From the NCBI GenBank assembly GCA_963969595.1, contig OZ018409.1, positions 26,921,282 through 26,985,281 on the forward strand: a stretch of DNA of 64,000 bases, read 5' to 3'. Under the pieces are notes generated by a model. It did not search any database. It saw only the letters and a list, made by a program, of their open reading frames with translations, and was not told the origin of the DNA. Of this stretch, positions 34,848 to 48,944 are shown in pieces (positions within the stretch are counted from its first letter, which is position 1; each line of letters starts with the position of its first letter). This DNA comes from Neckera pumila (lineage: Eukaryota; Streptophyta; Bryopsida; Hypnales; Neckeraceae). Made by a program: the position numbers and the translations under genes.

Positions 34848-36566
34848 TTGAATTTAACTTGCACCTACACCATTCTACAATAATTTAGCATTTATATATA
34901 AGATTTAAATTGTTTTGCTACACCCTCTTGCATCTTAAGGTTGCCAAATGAATTATTGTTTATTGAATTTTTGTATTAACCAACCAAATCACTCTAATGA
35001 TATATAAGGCATTTTTGAGATTTTGTTATGTATCATCGATGGTATTTCTAAATCCAAGTTATCATATTGTTAAAGAAGGCAACGTAATTTTTAAGAATCA
35101 CATAAAGAGTTTATCATTATTTTTTGAGAATTCACTCTTCCCTGCTATACTATAGATGACATCCACACAACAAAATCAATAGTTATTCATTAATTATATG
35201 GAACTAATAAAACTATTTTTTGAATAGATAGAAACTAAACTTAGATAAAAATAATCGATTGCAATGTCAAACAAGTGAATTTGAAGTAACAACTTCTAAA
35301 TTGTTCAAAATAAAATTAGATCAAGCATCTATTACATTGAAGGATATACAACCAATGTCATACTATAGCCGTACTTGTTGAGTCATAAATAATCATTTTG
35401 GGTTTGTGAATTTTGATCTACCCTTAAAACAAAAGCTCAACATTTTTTGAAACTTAGATGCATTGAGAAGCGGGTAAATAATATATTGTATTTCATTACC
35501 TTTAGTTAATTTGGTCTAAGTCATACAATGTTTGAAAAAATGTTGTAGAAGGACTTGAACATTGTTAAAGATACCTTCAAATGCAAAGATGAATCCTTGT
35601 TAAGTGTCTTGTAGGCACCTTTACAACCCCCGTGCAAATATGAATCACCAACAACATTAATGGCACATTGCTTCAACCAACCGTCCAACAAAAAGTACAC
35701 ACACCAAGTGTTTGCTCCATAGCCTATTTCTTTCTCATTTGCCTAAACACATATCATATCAATATTGTATCCAATCAAAAATGATTCAACACACTATCAA
35801 TGTCAAAAGAAAATATGAACAAATCCAAAGATTTCAATTTCACTAAGTGTCATATCACTAGTAGAAATTATAATTTGCTTCAAAACGGGAATATATCCAA
35901 CTTGGTTGGAACTCATTATTAAGTAACTACGGACACTAATTGCAAGAAACACTTGTACTATTTCTTGTCACCACTATAATAGGGTGATAAGTCTTTTGGT
36001 CATAATTTTTGCGTTTAACCCACAAAATATTCCAAATTCATAAAACAAACATACATAAGACTATTATACACATGAAATAATTTTTTTTCATGTTTATGAA
36101 AAATAATTTATTGTTTCTAAGTAGCCCCTAATTAGATATCTTTTTCTACAGTCACTTTAGCCAAGAGGTGGAAGTTAATACTATTTTTGACCTCCAAAAA
36201 AATTCAAAGCTGAAAATTGGGATTTGAGTTCATCTACAGAAATTACATAAATTGACCTAATGCTTTCTAAAATAAAATTTCTCCATCTTGCATGCATGTT
36301 CAAAGTGTGTTATTATTGTATCAATGTTAGGATCGTAGAGTTCATTTTCATCATGATGTAACTAGTTGATTAGTAATCCCTTTAGGTTGAAAAATTGGTC
36401 ATTTTTTATTTATTTTTATTTATTTATTTCTAATTTCTAAAAATCTGAATATGAAAATATCTATTAAATCTTTAAATCTTTAGTTTTTATATTTTGTGCA
36501 TAAATTTTTTAAAGAATTTTTTTTTAGACCTGAATTTTTGGAGAATACATAAGTTTTTGTGCTCTA
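34848..36566. other. AT-rich intergenic, no gene seen
   Basis: No ORF of 60 codons and no clear repeat ends were found. Probably decayed repeat sequence. Confidence 0.4.
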
Positions 36567-37389
36567 TTAACCCCTAAGTGCCTAAGCCTTTCCAAGTGTG
36601 TTCTTCCTATGAATAAAGAGCATGGACTTATAGTTATCCCTGATGATGCAAATTGTTTTTTTTCTTCAGAATCTAACCTTACAGATGTTTAAAGAGCTAG
36701 CTTATTAGTACGTATACCAATTTTGGGTGCAAAATTACATAGGAGTTGTGAGATCATAACAAGAGAAATGTATATTTTCTGTTTTTTGTATGCTGCCCCT
36801 CCCCACAATGTTTGAGAAATTTGCATATAAATATTTTTGGGGATTGGAGGTGACATGAACAACTACAAATTATTTTAGCACACTACAGTACACTTTCAAA
36901 AAAACTTAATTTCACATGAAAAGCTATCAAACTCATTACACAATCCACCTTGCAATTGTTGAAATGTAATTTTTTTTGTAAGTAGAAATCGCAAATAACT
37001 TCAAATCAACACTTGCATATTTAAATTTTCAACGGTGAAAATCATGAAAACACTTTAATCTTTCCATTGGACCATTTTCAAAGCAAATGAATAAGTATAA
37101 CTTTTCAGATCTCAATTCAAGTAAAATTGGCAAGCTTTGCTTAAAGCCAAGAAATAAAATAAAATTTGTAAGCTTTATTCTTTCTCAATGAGACATATAT
37201 GTTGTTTGAGGACCTCTCAAAAATAAAATATTTACCGTTTTTAGTGAAAAATAAAAGTTTCCAATAGTTAACCTTCAATACAGCTCGTAAAAAAATTTTG
37301 ACCGGTCAAAGGAATTTAACTGCCCATACCCAAATGACCTTGAAATTTTACAATGACCATATTTGGTCGCTCAGGCAGTTAGGGGCTAA
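36567..37389. repeat. TTAA-ended element, copy b
   Basis: 823 bp, starting TTAACCCCTAAGTGCC and ending GGCAGTTAGGGGCTAA (TTAA changed to CTAA at the right). AT-rich with no ORF. Internal identity to other copies is weaker, so the pairing of the ends is tentative. Confidence 0.45.
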
Positions 37390-39170
37390 TTTTCCATATT
37401 TTTCTGGATTAAAAAATTCCAATTTTTTTCTTTCAATACAATACTTAAATACATCAAAATGAGCAAATGTCCCTATTAGAAATCATAATTCATTCAAGCC
37501 ACAAAGGTCATCCAATTAGGTTGGAACTAGTTTACAAGTTACGAAATATCACTATCGTCTAAGTTGGGTGGATACCATCGACCACTAGAGCAAGACATTG
37601 AGTTCCACTAATAGTTCTACTCTATTGTGGATCCAAAATAATGTAACAAACTAAAAAACTTATAAAATAATCTTCTCAAGGCTCATTCACATACAATACT
37701 AGATAGCAACCTCAAATCCTGGAAGGTAGTGCTATAGAACTTAATATATACACTTGTAGTGCTATGGGACACCTAATATGATGGGGTAATTTCTTTTTAT
37801 TTGCGTTCTCATTTGGAATGCTAAATACTCACTTTACCATAGTACTTTGAAGTTACTAAACCATTACAATTCAATAGTTGTACAATACGCGTGCTTGTAA
37901 AATATAAATATTTGCCAATAATATCTGAATCATTGCCTCAAACCTCCATACCACTAACCCACCTTATTAGAAATGTCAATTTTCCAAATTGCTACCACTA
38001 CATACCACTCCCAATAAAACTTTTAAATAGGGTCAACGTAGTATGGGGCACAACCTTATTTATGATTTGAGCAAGAGTATATTTGAACCTTATTTTTGTT
38101 CTAACACCGTTCCAAAAATCATATATTTAGAATAATTATTCTTCTTCAATGGGATACATTAGATGATTTATAAGATTGGATGAGAATGAAAATGAATAAT
38201 TTACAATGAAATTGATTGTAGTTACTACTAAAGTTATTCAAACAATCAATTGTAACGCACTTTAATCAAGCTTGACCTCCACTAGATTTACACAAATTTG
38301 ACCACCATTTCAAGTTGCAGATTCAAAACACAACAAAATAAGCAAAGCTGTTTTTTCAAAACAAATTACTTAGAAATGTATCAACGCAATGAAGGAAACA
38401 ATCGAAAGGTGGTACTTATGGGGTTTTTCTTTTACTAGTTGCTACAATGTTGGACATGAAAGAATTAAAAGACATTGCATCAATTAGCAAGGTCGATCCT
38501 TCAGTGCCCATCTTCATTAGCCGTGCACTACACTCAAATTGTCCATTTACTCCATTAATTCCGAACACTATGTAAACATTTACACAATAAACATTTACAC
38601 AAATTGCTTAGAAACAAATTCTAAAAGCTAATTGTTTGAAATAATATACAAAGCTCTGTCAAATATTAATACATTTTGAGATTTAGATTCAAACATCAAA
38701 GTTGATAGAGCCAGTGTCATTCTTTAGAGTTGCACATTGCATTAACAATATTACCAAGACAAAAAACTCCCGTTACGTAATTCAATCTATATAAGTTTCA
38801 TAACCAATAACAAAACCTCTACATTATATAATTACTTCGCAAATACACAATACATAGTCGGAAAGAAACAAAGACCAAAATGAATGCAATCAAGGTAGAC
38901 AAAGATGAAATTTTTATCTAGAGTCTTTTCAATTTAAGTATCAAATCCTGGTAACTAATTATCCATCCCAACATCCTATAAGCGTCTCTACTTAGTGGTA
39001 TCATACCAAATTAAATGTCAAATAAGCCACATCACAGGAGAAGGATTTACTGACATGTTTGAAACCAATTATCTTAAACAATGTACCCAATATTCATTGT
39101 CAAGAAATAAGAGAGATTTTTGTTACACATAAAATTCAATAGCAGAGTGGTGGGCTGCCTTCCCCTGGAT
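37390..39170. other. AT-rich intergenic, no gene seen
   Basis: No ORF of note and no recognisable repeat family. Confidence 0.4.
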
Positions 39171-39174
39171 GGAA

Positions 39175-39237
39175 TGGTGTGGTATATTCCACACCACCTC
39201 ATTCGACAGATGAAATGGTGTGGAATATACCACACCA
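39175..39237. repeat. Twin 22-bp perfect palindromes
   Basis: TGGTGTGG-TATATT-CCACACCA (39175-39196) is an inverted repeat. A second, TGGTGTGG-AATATA-CCACACCA, lies at 39216-39237. Each can form a hairpin on its own, and the pair can also form a larger stem. They may be the end of a small foldback or paired protein-binding sites. Confidence 0.7.
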
Positions 39238-39391
39238 TCATTAGCTTATTTACACACGTCAATTTTGTCAGAGAATAAGTCAGCTAGCCGCAATTGTACA
39301 ATATATATTAAAAATTAAGAGAAAACCAAAGTTCATACACCCATTAAACCAAACAAACAATAACTAGCGGTCTACACCCATACATTGAGTG

Positions 39392-39594
39392 TTTTGAAAA
39401 TTCAAAATATTATTGGTTTTGTATGGATGCAAGCAAATAGTTTGGTTCATTAGTTTTTTTAGTTTTTTTTTCTGTTTTTTAACATAACAAAACATTTGTA
39501 ATGTTTCAAAACACAAAAAAAAATTTAAAAAGATAATGAACCAAACTATTGGCTTGCATTCATATAAAACCAATAATATTTTGAGTTTTCAATG
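39392..39594. repeat. Hairpin-forming foldback, ~60-nt arms
   Basis: The left arm 39392-39452 and right arm 39533-39594 are near-perfect inverted repeats ('aatattattggttttgtatg' versus 'ataaaaccaataatatt', and 'caaatagtttggttcatta' versus 'taatgaaccaaactattgg'). The loop contains T-rich and A-rich tracts that extend the stem. It directly abuts the (AT)n tract. Confidence 0.75.
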
Positions 39595-39600
39595 GAAAAG

Positions 39601-40261
<661 letters not shown>

Positions 40262-40590
40262 AGATTAAGAGTTGTCTTCTCACTAGAAAATCCAAAATGA
40301 GTTGTTGATGGCAAATGGTAAGATTGCATGAGTATTATACTCATTGGATTCTTAGTGTTTTTGGCAAACCATCTTTCTCTATAAATATTTGTTGATTTGT
40401 ATATTTGGTCCTAAAATTAACAAAAGAAGATGGAGAATACCATAATTCATTGCCACTATCTCGGTACCGAAGCTCACATTAATGCTGAGAGGATGAATTT
40501 TGTGGATGAGGATTTTAGAGAAGAAAAGGTAGCCTCTCTGAAGGCTAATGAATGTTATGCATATAACATGAAAAGTATCTCAATTTATAT

Positions 40591-40880
40591 CATTAGAGGA
40601 GTTTCAAGGACTTAGAAGATTGTTTCAGGCCCGTTCCCTAGTCTACCCAGATTCAGGGAACAACGGTATGGGCGTGTCAGATTTTATTTTTTTTCAAAAA
40701 ACAAAAGAATAAAAAAAGATACCAAAATATCATTTTAACCAACAAATTTTTTTTGCAAAAATGACATGGCAATCGCTTGGCCACGTCAGCCTGGCCATTT
40801 GGCAGCGTCTCAGCATTCTTGCAGAGTTTCCACAATCCGGGAACTTGCAGTCTCTTAGGAGGCTCGAAACTCCTCTAATG
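40591..40880 (+). mobile_element. CATTAG-family MITE, copy 3
   Basis: 290 bp with perfect 14-bp inverted ends, CATTAGAGGAGTTT and AAACTCCTCTAATG. The interior matches copy 1 closely ('cccagattcagggaacaacgg', 'ttggccacgtcagcctggcc', 'gaacttgcagtctcttagga'). No target duplication is seen in the flanks (ttatat / aatgtt). Confidence 0.85.
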
Positions 40881-40911
40881 AATGTTTGCATCCTATTACG
40901 AATAACATAAT

Positions 40912-41482
40912 TTAAACCCCTAATGGACCAAATGATCATTGAGCATACACACATGATCTAATGTAGGTGCATGTGAAGTCATTTTTTAACGGATGTTCTT
41001 GAAATTTTGATACAAGGCCGGTGAGAATATAATTTTTTTTCTTCTGAATAGATGCCCAGATCAAAATTTATGCTGCCCTAAACTTTTTGGGCAGCTTAGG
41101 TAGTTTTGGATAGCATTTGCAAAATTCCTCCAATAACTTTGAAATTTGGCAAATATGTATCTTACATGATACAAGATGCAAATTAAAAAAAACAAACCCA
41201 TGTATAGTGTAAAAGTATCACTTTAGGATGAATTAAGGTTTGTTGGCCTTGTCAAGCAAGGTCAAAAAAAAACTTATTCTCTTACCTTCAAATGTTTTAA
41301 TCTTTCAATCCGTGTGGTCAAAGTTTTTGAAATTTTTTCCACACTTTCCTAAAGTAGTCTAGTACAAATTTGTATGGTTGAATTTTGAAAAAAATAAAAT
41401 AAATAAATTCTTGTATTGCCCTAAAAAGTGTCAGTTTTTGACAATTTTTGCCCAAAATGTGCCTTGGTCCTTTAGGGGTTAA
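40912..41482. repeat. TTAA-ended element, copy c
   Basis: 571 bp, starting TTAAACCCCTAATGGACC and ending GGTCCTTTAGGGGTTAA. It is homologous along its whole length to the element at 52427-52994, including 'gtaggtgcat.tgaagtcatt', 'tacatgat' and 'aagatgcaaat'. No ORF. Confidence 0.7.
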
Positions 41483-44350
41483 TAGAAATATGGCTTTACC
41501 AATGGTGAAAAAAAAATCTATATCATTTTTAACATCACAATTCAATTGTTAGAATCATAAGTAACAATAATTCATCAAGAATAACAATTTGTTTGTGACA
41601 TTTAAGGTTTTGTATAGAAAATAAAAAAACTGATAAAATTTGACCAAGTGAGGATATAATCCTCTAGTTGTCTACGGAGATAAGAGATATAAGTTCATAA
41701 AATGACCCACAGGACCAATTAGCCCCTAATTGGAGGTTGTCTTGTGAATCATGTATCCATCTAGTACACATATTATATCAATTAATGTGCCTTGCAATAA
41801 TATCTTGAACTTGCACTAATTTGGGAACTATAAACATTTGGATGGCGTACTATGTAACAAACATGGTGGTCAAGGTTAAATTATGTGTTGAATAATTAAC
41901 TCAGTTTGCAACATGAGGTTTGGCAGATACTTTAAATAGAAACAATTTTCTTAAAATTTCTAATCAAAAATTGAAAAAAGAATATCCCAAAATTTCTTGC
42001 ACTACTTGAATTAACTTATGATTTGTCCTTGAAGAATGAATTAAGAGGTGTTTTTGAAATATAACAACATGGAAGGATGAAATACAACAGTAGGGAAGGA
42101 CAACATAATAACTTCAACTTCCAGTGCATCTCATCCATGATTGTACATTTTTTTGAGCAAATTGCTGCTAAAAAACAATACCAAATGTTTTATAGGAAAT
42201 AGTTGACAATATATTCTTCCTTTTTTAGTGGATGAAATTGCAAAATGCTACCAAATCTTAGGATGGTATTGCTCTATTTGGGATGAATGTACAATCTGTT
42301 GGATGAATTAATATATTTTCACCCACATGTTGTACTCCGTAGTAAGGTAGCGAACCCCTTTCCAATCACCCTCCCATTTCCGATCAATAGCCTGATCCAA
42401 ATGTAACCATAGCTTTATAGGTCATTTGATTCTCATTTGATTCTTTTGTAATGAATAACACATTGACACCTAATAAAGTTGCCAATGATCAAAAATGGGC
42501 TCGCCTATTGATTGGAAATAGGAAATCCTAACTTTTACACTTCTTTAATTTTTACTAATTCTACACTTGATGAAAAATTACCAAAAAATGACAATCTCTT
42601 TGATTCCTATTTCCTCACTGGAGAAAATTTTCTCCTCCACCATTGCTCAATCTCACATATGCTGAAATGCTTAAGTGATCGGAAATGGGAGATCTACCTT
42701 AGGTTTCATGAATCCAAATAACTTCATCTCCACAGATGATCACTTTCTGCACTACCTAAAATTAATGAAAAAGCACACCTGATCTCACCGAGGAGCTCTC
42801 TTTCTATTTCTGGGAAGAAAAAACATCTCCCCCACCCTTTTCCTTTAGCAGGACCATCCGAGGCGCTCTTTTTCGTTGATCTGGCATGTTCTTTTTCGTT
42901 CTTTCTTTTCAGCCACTAGTTTGACAAAAGGAGCAGTAGAGTAGAGCAGTAAACTGGAGCCTCGTAGAGTGGGCCAAGGAGTTTCTTACTTAAGCTAATC
43001 CGGTGGGGCAACCAACACGGTAACACCTCCTACATGAAGCCTCCCAACTGAAGCCTTCGTGGCAACACCTCCTCCAAACTCGGACCGCCCTGGACCACAA
43101 AAGGCCAAACTCGATCTCGACAAAGATGCCCAACCCCAAAAGCCAACAGGTGCAAAAAGAATTAAAATTAAAAATTAAAAAAATAAATAAACCAGGGAGA
43201 GAGAGACACTTGGCATGTGTTTGCAGGGTTCCAGGACCAAGCACTTCAGTTGCATTCCTTTGAAACCGCCATATAATTCTCGAGTAGAAAAAGTAACTTA
43301 ACATACTGAGTGCAAATTGAGAAGGTTCACACTTCACACCAAGACCGGAGCAAGATGAATTTCTACCAGGATATTTAATATTTTGCAGTGGGATGGAATG
43401 GGCCATATGTATGGATGATTTTGTTCTAAATAAATAAGTGCATGATTAGATAGGGGCTCTAAACTATTTGCCTTTGGGTCTATTTCATGTATTTTGGGAG
43501 ATGCGCTTTCAATGATAGTACTTTCATGTTCTAATTGCACAACACTTGTTTAAATTTTATTTTCTTTGAGGGATCAATATGATGGGTCAGTATTGATGAA
43601 GATGCTTTTATGTATTGGTTTTCAAAAAAACAATACTCTCACTAGATTGCCATTGTAATTAATTTGGTTGCCTGATCAAAATCTACCTTTTATAGTCAAT
43701 CAAAAACATCTAATTCATGAATTTATTATCAGTTCCATAAATTAGTCTGAAATGTCAAGAAACTAGTATGAGGGCAAACTAATGAGAGTATATGGTGTAC
43801 TGAGGTAGGAGACTCGTGAAATTGCAAGGGCATTAAGAACCGCCCCTATAAATGGTTGTGAAATGGACATTCAAGAGGTGGTTTTAAAAGTGAAAGCCAT
43901 AGTCATTGAATGAATCAAGGAAAAAAACACTATTAATTGTAAGAGCCAATCATTTTCTTTACTTTTGTTATCTTTCTTTAGAACTACAAGTGAACGGTTC
44001 ATGGAAGACCTAGGGACATAAATAGGGACCTACGACACATCTCATTTGAAAATTCATAACTAATTCAAAAATGCTTCAAAAAATATGAAACAACTTGTGT
44101 TACATTCATCATCTATTTTTCTTTCTTTGAAAAATCAACTAAAAATGTTCCCATCCACGGAACCACATGAAATAGGCAGACCAGCCCTTAAATGGTCGAT
44201 TTCTGAGCCTCCTACGTAACTTATGTTCAGGTGACATCCATCTCCAAAAAGAAACTCAAAATTCCAAATGGCGAGGGGCCACGTGGTGTTCGGACGAGCA
44301 TAGACGAGAGCTTCCAGCGTCCTTCCGTCGAGCGCGTCCTATCACTTGAG
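41483..44350. other. AT-rich intergenic, GC-richer near 43 kb
   Basis: No supported gene. A 138-codon minus-strand ORF at 42990-43406 crosses a GC-richer patch but lacks domain signatures and coding-like codon use. 'gggagagagagaca' near 43195 is a short GA tract. Confidence 0.35.
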
Positions 44351-44353
44351 CCC

Positions 44354-44362
44354 CATATAAGC
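44354..44362 (+). promoter_or_regulatory. Candidate TATA box of the SRPBCC gene
   Basis: CATATAAGC stands in a GC-richer surrounding, where a chance TATA is less likely. About 100 bp downstream is a strong 5' splice site (TTGAG|GTGAGT at 44465/44466). An acceptor (gtgcag at 45678) lies 60 bp before the ATG. This suggests a non-coding first exon of about 44390-44465 and a 5'-UTR intron. Confidence 0.5.
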
Positions 44363-45738
44363 ACACCGCCAAGGCCGCTTACTATTCCTTCCTCTTGTGG
44401 CGAGCGCGCAGCTCACGTCTGCCCCCGTCGCATCCTCTGGAGTTGGGTTTCGTCATCCTCTTGAGGTGAGTCATCGTGTTCCCAGTCACCAAGCCAATTT
44501 CACCAGGCGTGTCTTCTCCAGTCCCCGTCTGTCGATCGCTAGCTAGTTCGTTCACACTGCCTGCACAACTGGCCGGGATGCAGCTTACGAATTGTGGACC
44601 TAGGAAATTCGAGGTTTCCTTCTTTCCGTTCTTTCCATTCGGACTTCACCTACATCTCCGTCGGCAATCTTCGGGATCCGAATCTTCATTGATTTCTGCG
44701 CTATCGCCACGAGATCGCGATTGAAGTGTTCCGAGGGTCACCACCGCGCGTACGTATGTGTTGCTTCTGTTTCAGAAGGGTAGGGTTGCAATGAGCTAAC
44801 TCAGCCACTCCGATCTAATTCAGCGTCGTTGTTTTGCGTATGTGCAGATTTTGTGCGGCCGGGTTTGTGCGAAAGGAATGAGCCTTGGATTATGACCAGT
44901 TTCAAGTGGAAGAGATTGATGGTATGTCATTGATAATAAGGATCCGTGATGTGAAGGAGTGAGGAAGCCCGTGGAATTCAGTTACGGAGCTTGTGGTAGA
45001 GCAAACCTGAAATTCCGAAGCCAGCGAGAGGATGGGGAAGAGTATCGCTATCCTTATTCGCTTCCCCCTGCTACCCATATATATCGTTGATTTTTCATTC
45101 AGTCGCGTTTCCGATCTCCCCTGGGGTTCAGCTGCGCAACTGCACTGGATTTGGATATCTCCTAGGTAGCTGGCAGCGCGTGTGAGCTTCTGTCTTCGCA
45201 ATCATGCTGGCGGACGGGTCGGGCGACAGATGCTCCTGAGCATACAAGCATGATCGACGACAATCCACGGAGCTGGACTGATCCAAATCTCATTGATTTT
45301 GCAAAACGATCGAGTCGCATCAATCAACGAGCCTCATTGGAGCAGTTCACGAAATTCAACGTCGACTGCACCCATCGATGATATGAGCAGCTCGCACGAG
45401 AAGCGATCACAGACTTCGGTGACCTTACATAAATCCTGCCCCTTTGGAAGGAATATTAGTCGCAATCAATCTCAGTTAAGAATCATTTTGGAAAATTAGT
45501 TGCAAGACCAGGAATCGTCATGTTTACGACGGTCCGGGTGCTTGGATATATAATCTAGAGATAATTAACATGCTCGAGCTGGCATTGGATCAAATTCCTT
45601 GAGAATTCTTATCCCGCAGATCGATCTCCGCACACGTACATACCAGCTGCTTCAATCGGTGTTTTTGGTTCCGTGCAGTCGACTGACATTGATCGTCGCA
45701 AGCGAACATTCTCAAGCGATCGACGCAGCTAGCGCGAC

Positions 45739-46519
45739 ATGGCGAACCCAGGAAGTTCCGCCGACGACAATTGGCACGCCACTATCGACGTGGTGATCGA
45801 GGCCTCGGCGGACAACGTTTGGGCGATCGTTTCCAACTGGCTGGGATTTCCACGCCGATGCATGATGGAATGCCTTGTGGGGCAGAACGGCGTGCCAGGG
45901 TGCGTGCGGCGCGTGCAAGCGCACAACTCCAGCTTCTGGGTGGCCGAGAAGCTCTCTGAAATCGATCACCAGAGACAAATCCTCACGTACGATCTTGTTG
46001 GAGGCAACAGCGGCATTGCCATCGGCTACAAATCTGCTGTCCAGGTATGTATAGATCTCTCTGCGTTAATTAGCCTTCATACCCTCACGCCGCAATCGCC
46101 ATTAGTATGATGTCGATCAATGCCAGGAATTAGATCACCAATTTGTCGCATTTCATGTCGCATTCTTGCACACCCATGGAGTACATTGTAGATCAGCAAA
46201 AAATTGATCATCACTGCCAAGTAGATTATATCGTCGGTGGCATTTTGAATATTGGATCAATTACATACCCTTGAAGATCGGTTGTTTTGGTTTTGCCACG
46301 TTATTTTACACTACTGAATGTGTGGATTGAATGCGTGGATAAATTTCCTTTTTGAATGTTGTTCTTCAGGTGATGTCAGAAGGGGAAAGCAGGACACGAG
46401 TGGTGTGGCAGGTTATGTTCAGCGCCGAGCAAAGGAATGTGAACTCATTGATTGCGATTGTCGAGAAGAAGATCAAATCGCACATCAAGGAACTTGAGCA
46501 ACTCGCGCAAGAATCTTGA
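45739..46519 (+). CDS. SRPBCC / START-like protein, lachrymatory-factor-synthase-like, two exons
   Basis: Exons 45739-46044 and 46370-46519 join in phase 0 to 151 codons plus stop, with GT-AG ends. The protein begins MANPGSSADDNWHATIDVV and carries the hallmarks of the plant polyketide-cyclase/LFS-like helix-grip family. These are the ASADNVWAIVSNWLGFP first strand-helix, GVPGCVRRV in place of the family's GxPGCVR, EKLSEIDHQRQILTYDLV, and an amphipathic C-terminal helix (IVEKKIKSHIKELEQLAQ). Family members bind hydrophobic ligands in a central cavity and are cytosolic; the onion enzyme makes a lachrymatory sulfoxide, but most relatives have unknown ligands. I therefore claim the fold, not the reaction. 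At 151 residues it is close to the family size. A 5'-UTR intron of about 1.2 kb is likely. Confidence 0.85.
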
Positions 46520-48944
46520 TGATTGTATTTTAAACCAAAATGTAAACCAACCCTCGAATAGATCATGCATCAGGTGTAGCCTGTTAGTTTTTTCCTGGTA
46601 GTGTTTTTTGCTTGACTGCATGTTGGTTCAAGTTCTTGCAAAGTCCGAGGCGATAGAGACGATCAGTCGTTTCGGTCCGTTCTCTAGCTAGCTCTTTTAT
46701 TAATTTAGTGTTAATTAAGTATTTAATATTCTTTGAATATCCAGCAGGTGTTTAATTTTTAGCTCACCGATGTATATATGTGGTGAGTTAGGTAAAATAT
46801 TTTTGACTGTAGACTGGGACTAGTCTCAGGGGCGGGTATTTATTTGAGTTCATACTTCAGTATAAGTACTTGATGCACAGCAGCTGTTTAAGCACGAATT
46901 GAAGCGGGCCGGACAGAGTTGGACCTTTTAATTTTGCTCTCTCGTATAAGGACACCAGCTCCTTGTACTGTACTTGCAAGATTTTTTCCTTACTCCAGAA
47001 TTGAAGTAAGTTGACACTGGGATTCACCTCGACCCTACACCCTCGATCTTACTCACGCTACCTTATCTCACTCTGCTATGTATATAGAATAGCTAGACCT
47101 TAGAGTATGAAGACCGTAGATTTTGACAACCTAACTATTTCACTTCATTTTCCTTTCTCCATGGGCCATTTTTCTATGATAGTAATGGTTCCTAAGTGTA
47201 CAACCTTCACTCCTCTAATAAAAGCGGCACCTGGCTGCCCTCGATCGATCCACTGAGTCGATCACTGACCCATATTCAATCAAATCAGTGCTATTCTTCT
47301 TGTGACATGCATTCATCGTTTATATTGATCATTGATCAGTTCATGTTGCTGTTTTGGTAGTAATTGTTGAGACTAGACTGAGTCTGTTGAATGCCACCTT
47401 CTAGGATTAAGAATATATTGGTGTCTTGACGTACACTCAAGCTAGGTGGTTTTGAAATCGAAATAGTGTCCGGATGGGGCTACATTTCCAAGCTAGCTAG
47501 CGTTCGAATTGCCGCACACAATGCACGTAGATAAGGTTCTTGACGTGATCTGAGCGCTGCAATGGACACGAGTTGATGAATTCCCACATGAGAGCATGCC
47601 ACTCCTGTGAGGTACTTCAGAGTTCAGAATGTGATGTTTTTATAACTTTTTGTACCTTAACCAGCTTTGCATGAAAACCCAACCGATACGCTGGATTGCA
47701 TGCCCTTTCTCACACCCTTGAGAACTGCCACACAATTAATCATCATTGCAATCATCCTTTCAACACGTGTTGATCGAGTTTAATACTATTCAAAGCATAA
47801 GGAATTGAAGGGAGTACAGACTCGTTTCCACTGCTGGTCGGTGCATTCTCATACGTTTCGTGATTTGCCAGCAGGAAGCAAAGCATACGTGACTACTTTA
47901 GAAATGATTTAATTTCAGATCAGTTGTCCCTCCACAGAAAAACCGATTACTGACCATCCTCCACCATTGTCTTGCATTCAATTTCACTGTGAGTACGTGT
48001 CATCTCTCGATCTTGGATTATTGCAGTGGTCCCAAGTGTGATTAACTCTTGGGCGGCTGCACTGATCAGTGAGTCCTCAGATTAACTCTCACATTTCAGA
48101 TCAAGCTAGTTGCTGAAAACACAGTCTGCTAAATGGCAATAAAAATGTGCTCAAAACTGAATTTTTTTCACATTTTTGTGGCTGTAATTTTGTGGGCAGA
48201 AGTTTTGCTACTGAAACCAGGCACTGCTCAAACAGCCAGTAGTTTGCATAGTAACGAGGGCGGCTGCACTGATCAGTGACTTCGTCAACGTCTGTAGCTA
48301 GTGAGAACATGAATCATCCTTGAGCAGCTGTTCCGTTGCACGTAGCGTAGACACCAGAACGCAGTCGACCAAGGGCACGCCACTCATCACCTCCTCCTAT
48401 TTTCATTGCAACCAATGAGAGTGGAGTGGAAGATATTTCTTTCGATATTTTTTGGGTCCCACGGAGGGGGTACGTGGCCTCCCTGGAACTGACAAATGCA
48501 TGGTTGAATCGTTCTCGAGCACCAGGTTCCCCTCCCTTGCCTTCCACGTGGTGGTCTTCTCCGCATAATAGCTTACCGAAGTCTGAGAAAAATGGGCCAG
48601 AAAAATAGGTCAGAGACTACAGAGCCACTGAGAAAGTGGACAGAGCTGTCTGATGGATTCATTTGTCGCATTCCTCCATGCATTCCATATCAGCAGGACG
48701 TTTTCTCAATTTCAGTAAACTTGATCAATTCCATTTTAGTTCTGCTGACGGAAGCTTGGCAGTGGGCTCACGGCCGGGCATCTGGTTTCCGGTGATTGAT
48801 TCCGAAAGGAAAGTGGATGGTGCTGGCGCCAGTTGGTTTGAGCCAAGTGTGGAGCGCACTTCGAGGCGGCAACTCGCATCTGGCTTCAGGCGTCCGTCTT
48901 GGGATGGGACTGACGAATTCCCGATTCCCGATTCCCTTCAGCAG
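46520..48944. other. 3' flank and intergenic, no gene seen
   Basis: Starts with the SRPBCC 3' UTR. Several ORFs of 60-112 codons at 48314-49001 on both strands lie in a moderately GC-rich patch but show no recognisable product. Confidence 0.35.

Noticed and set aside
42990..43406. 138-codon minus-strand ORF as a gene
   Set aside because: No domain, no ATG-context or codon-bias support, and a Phe/Ile-rich stretch derived from an A/T tract.
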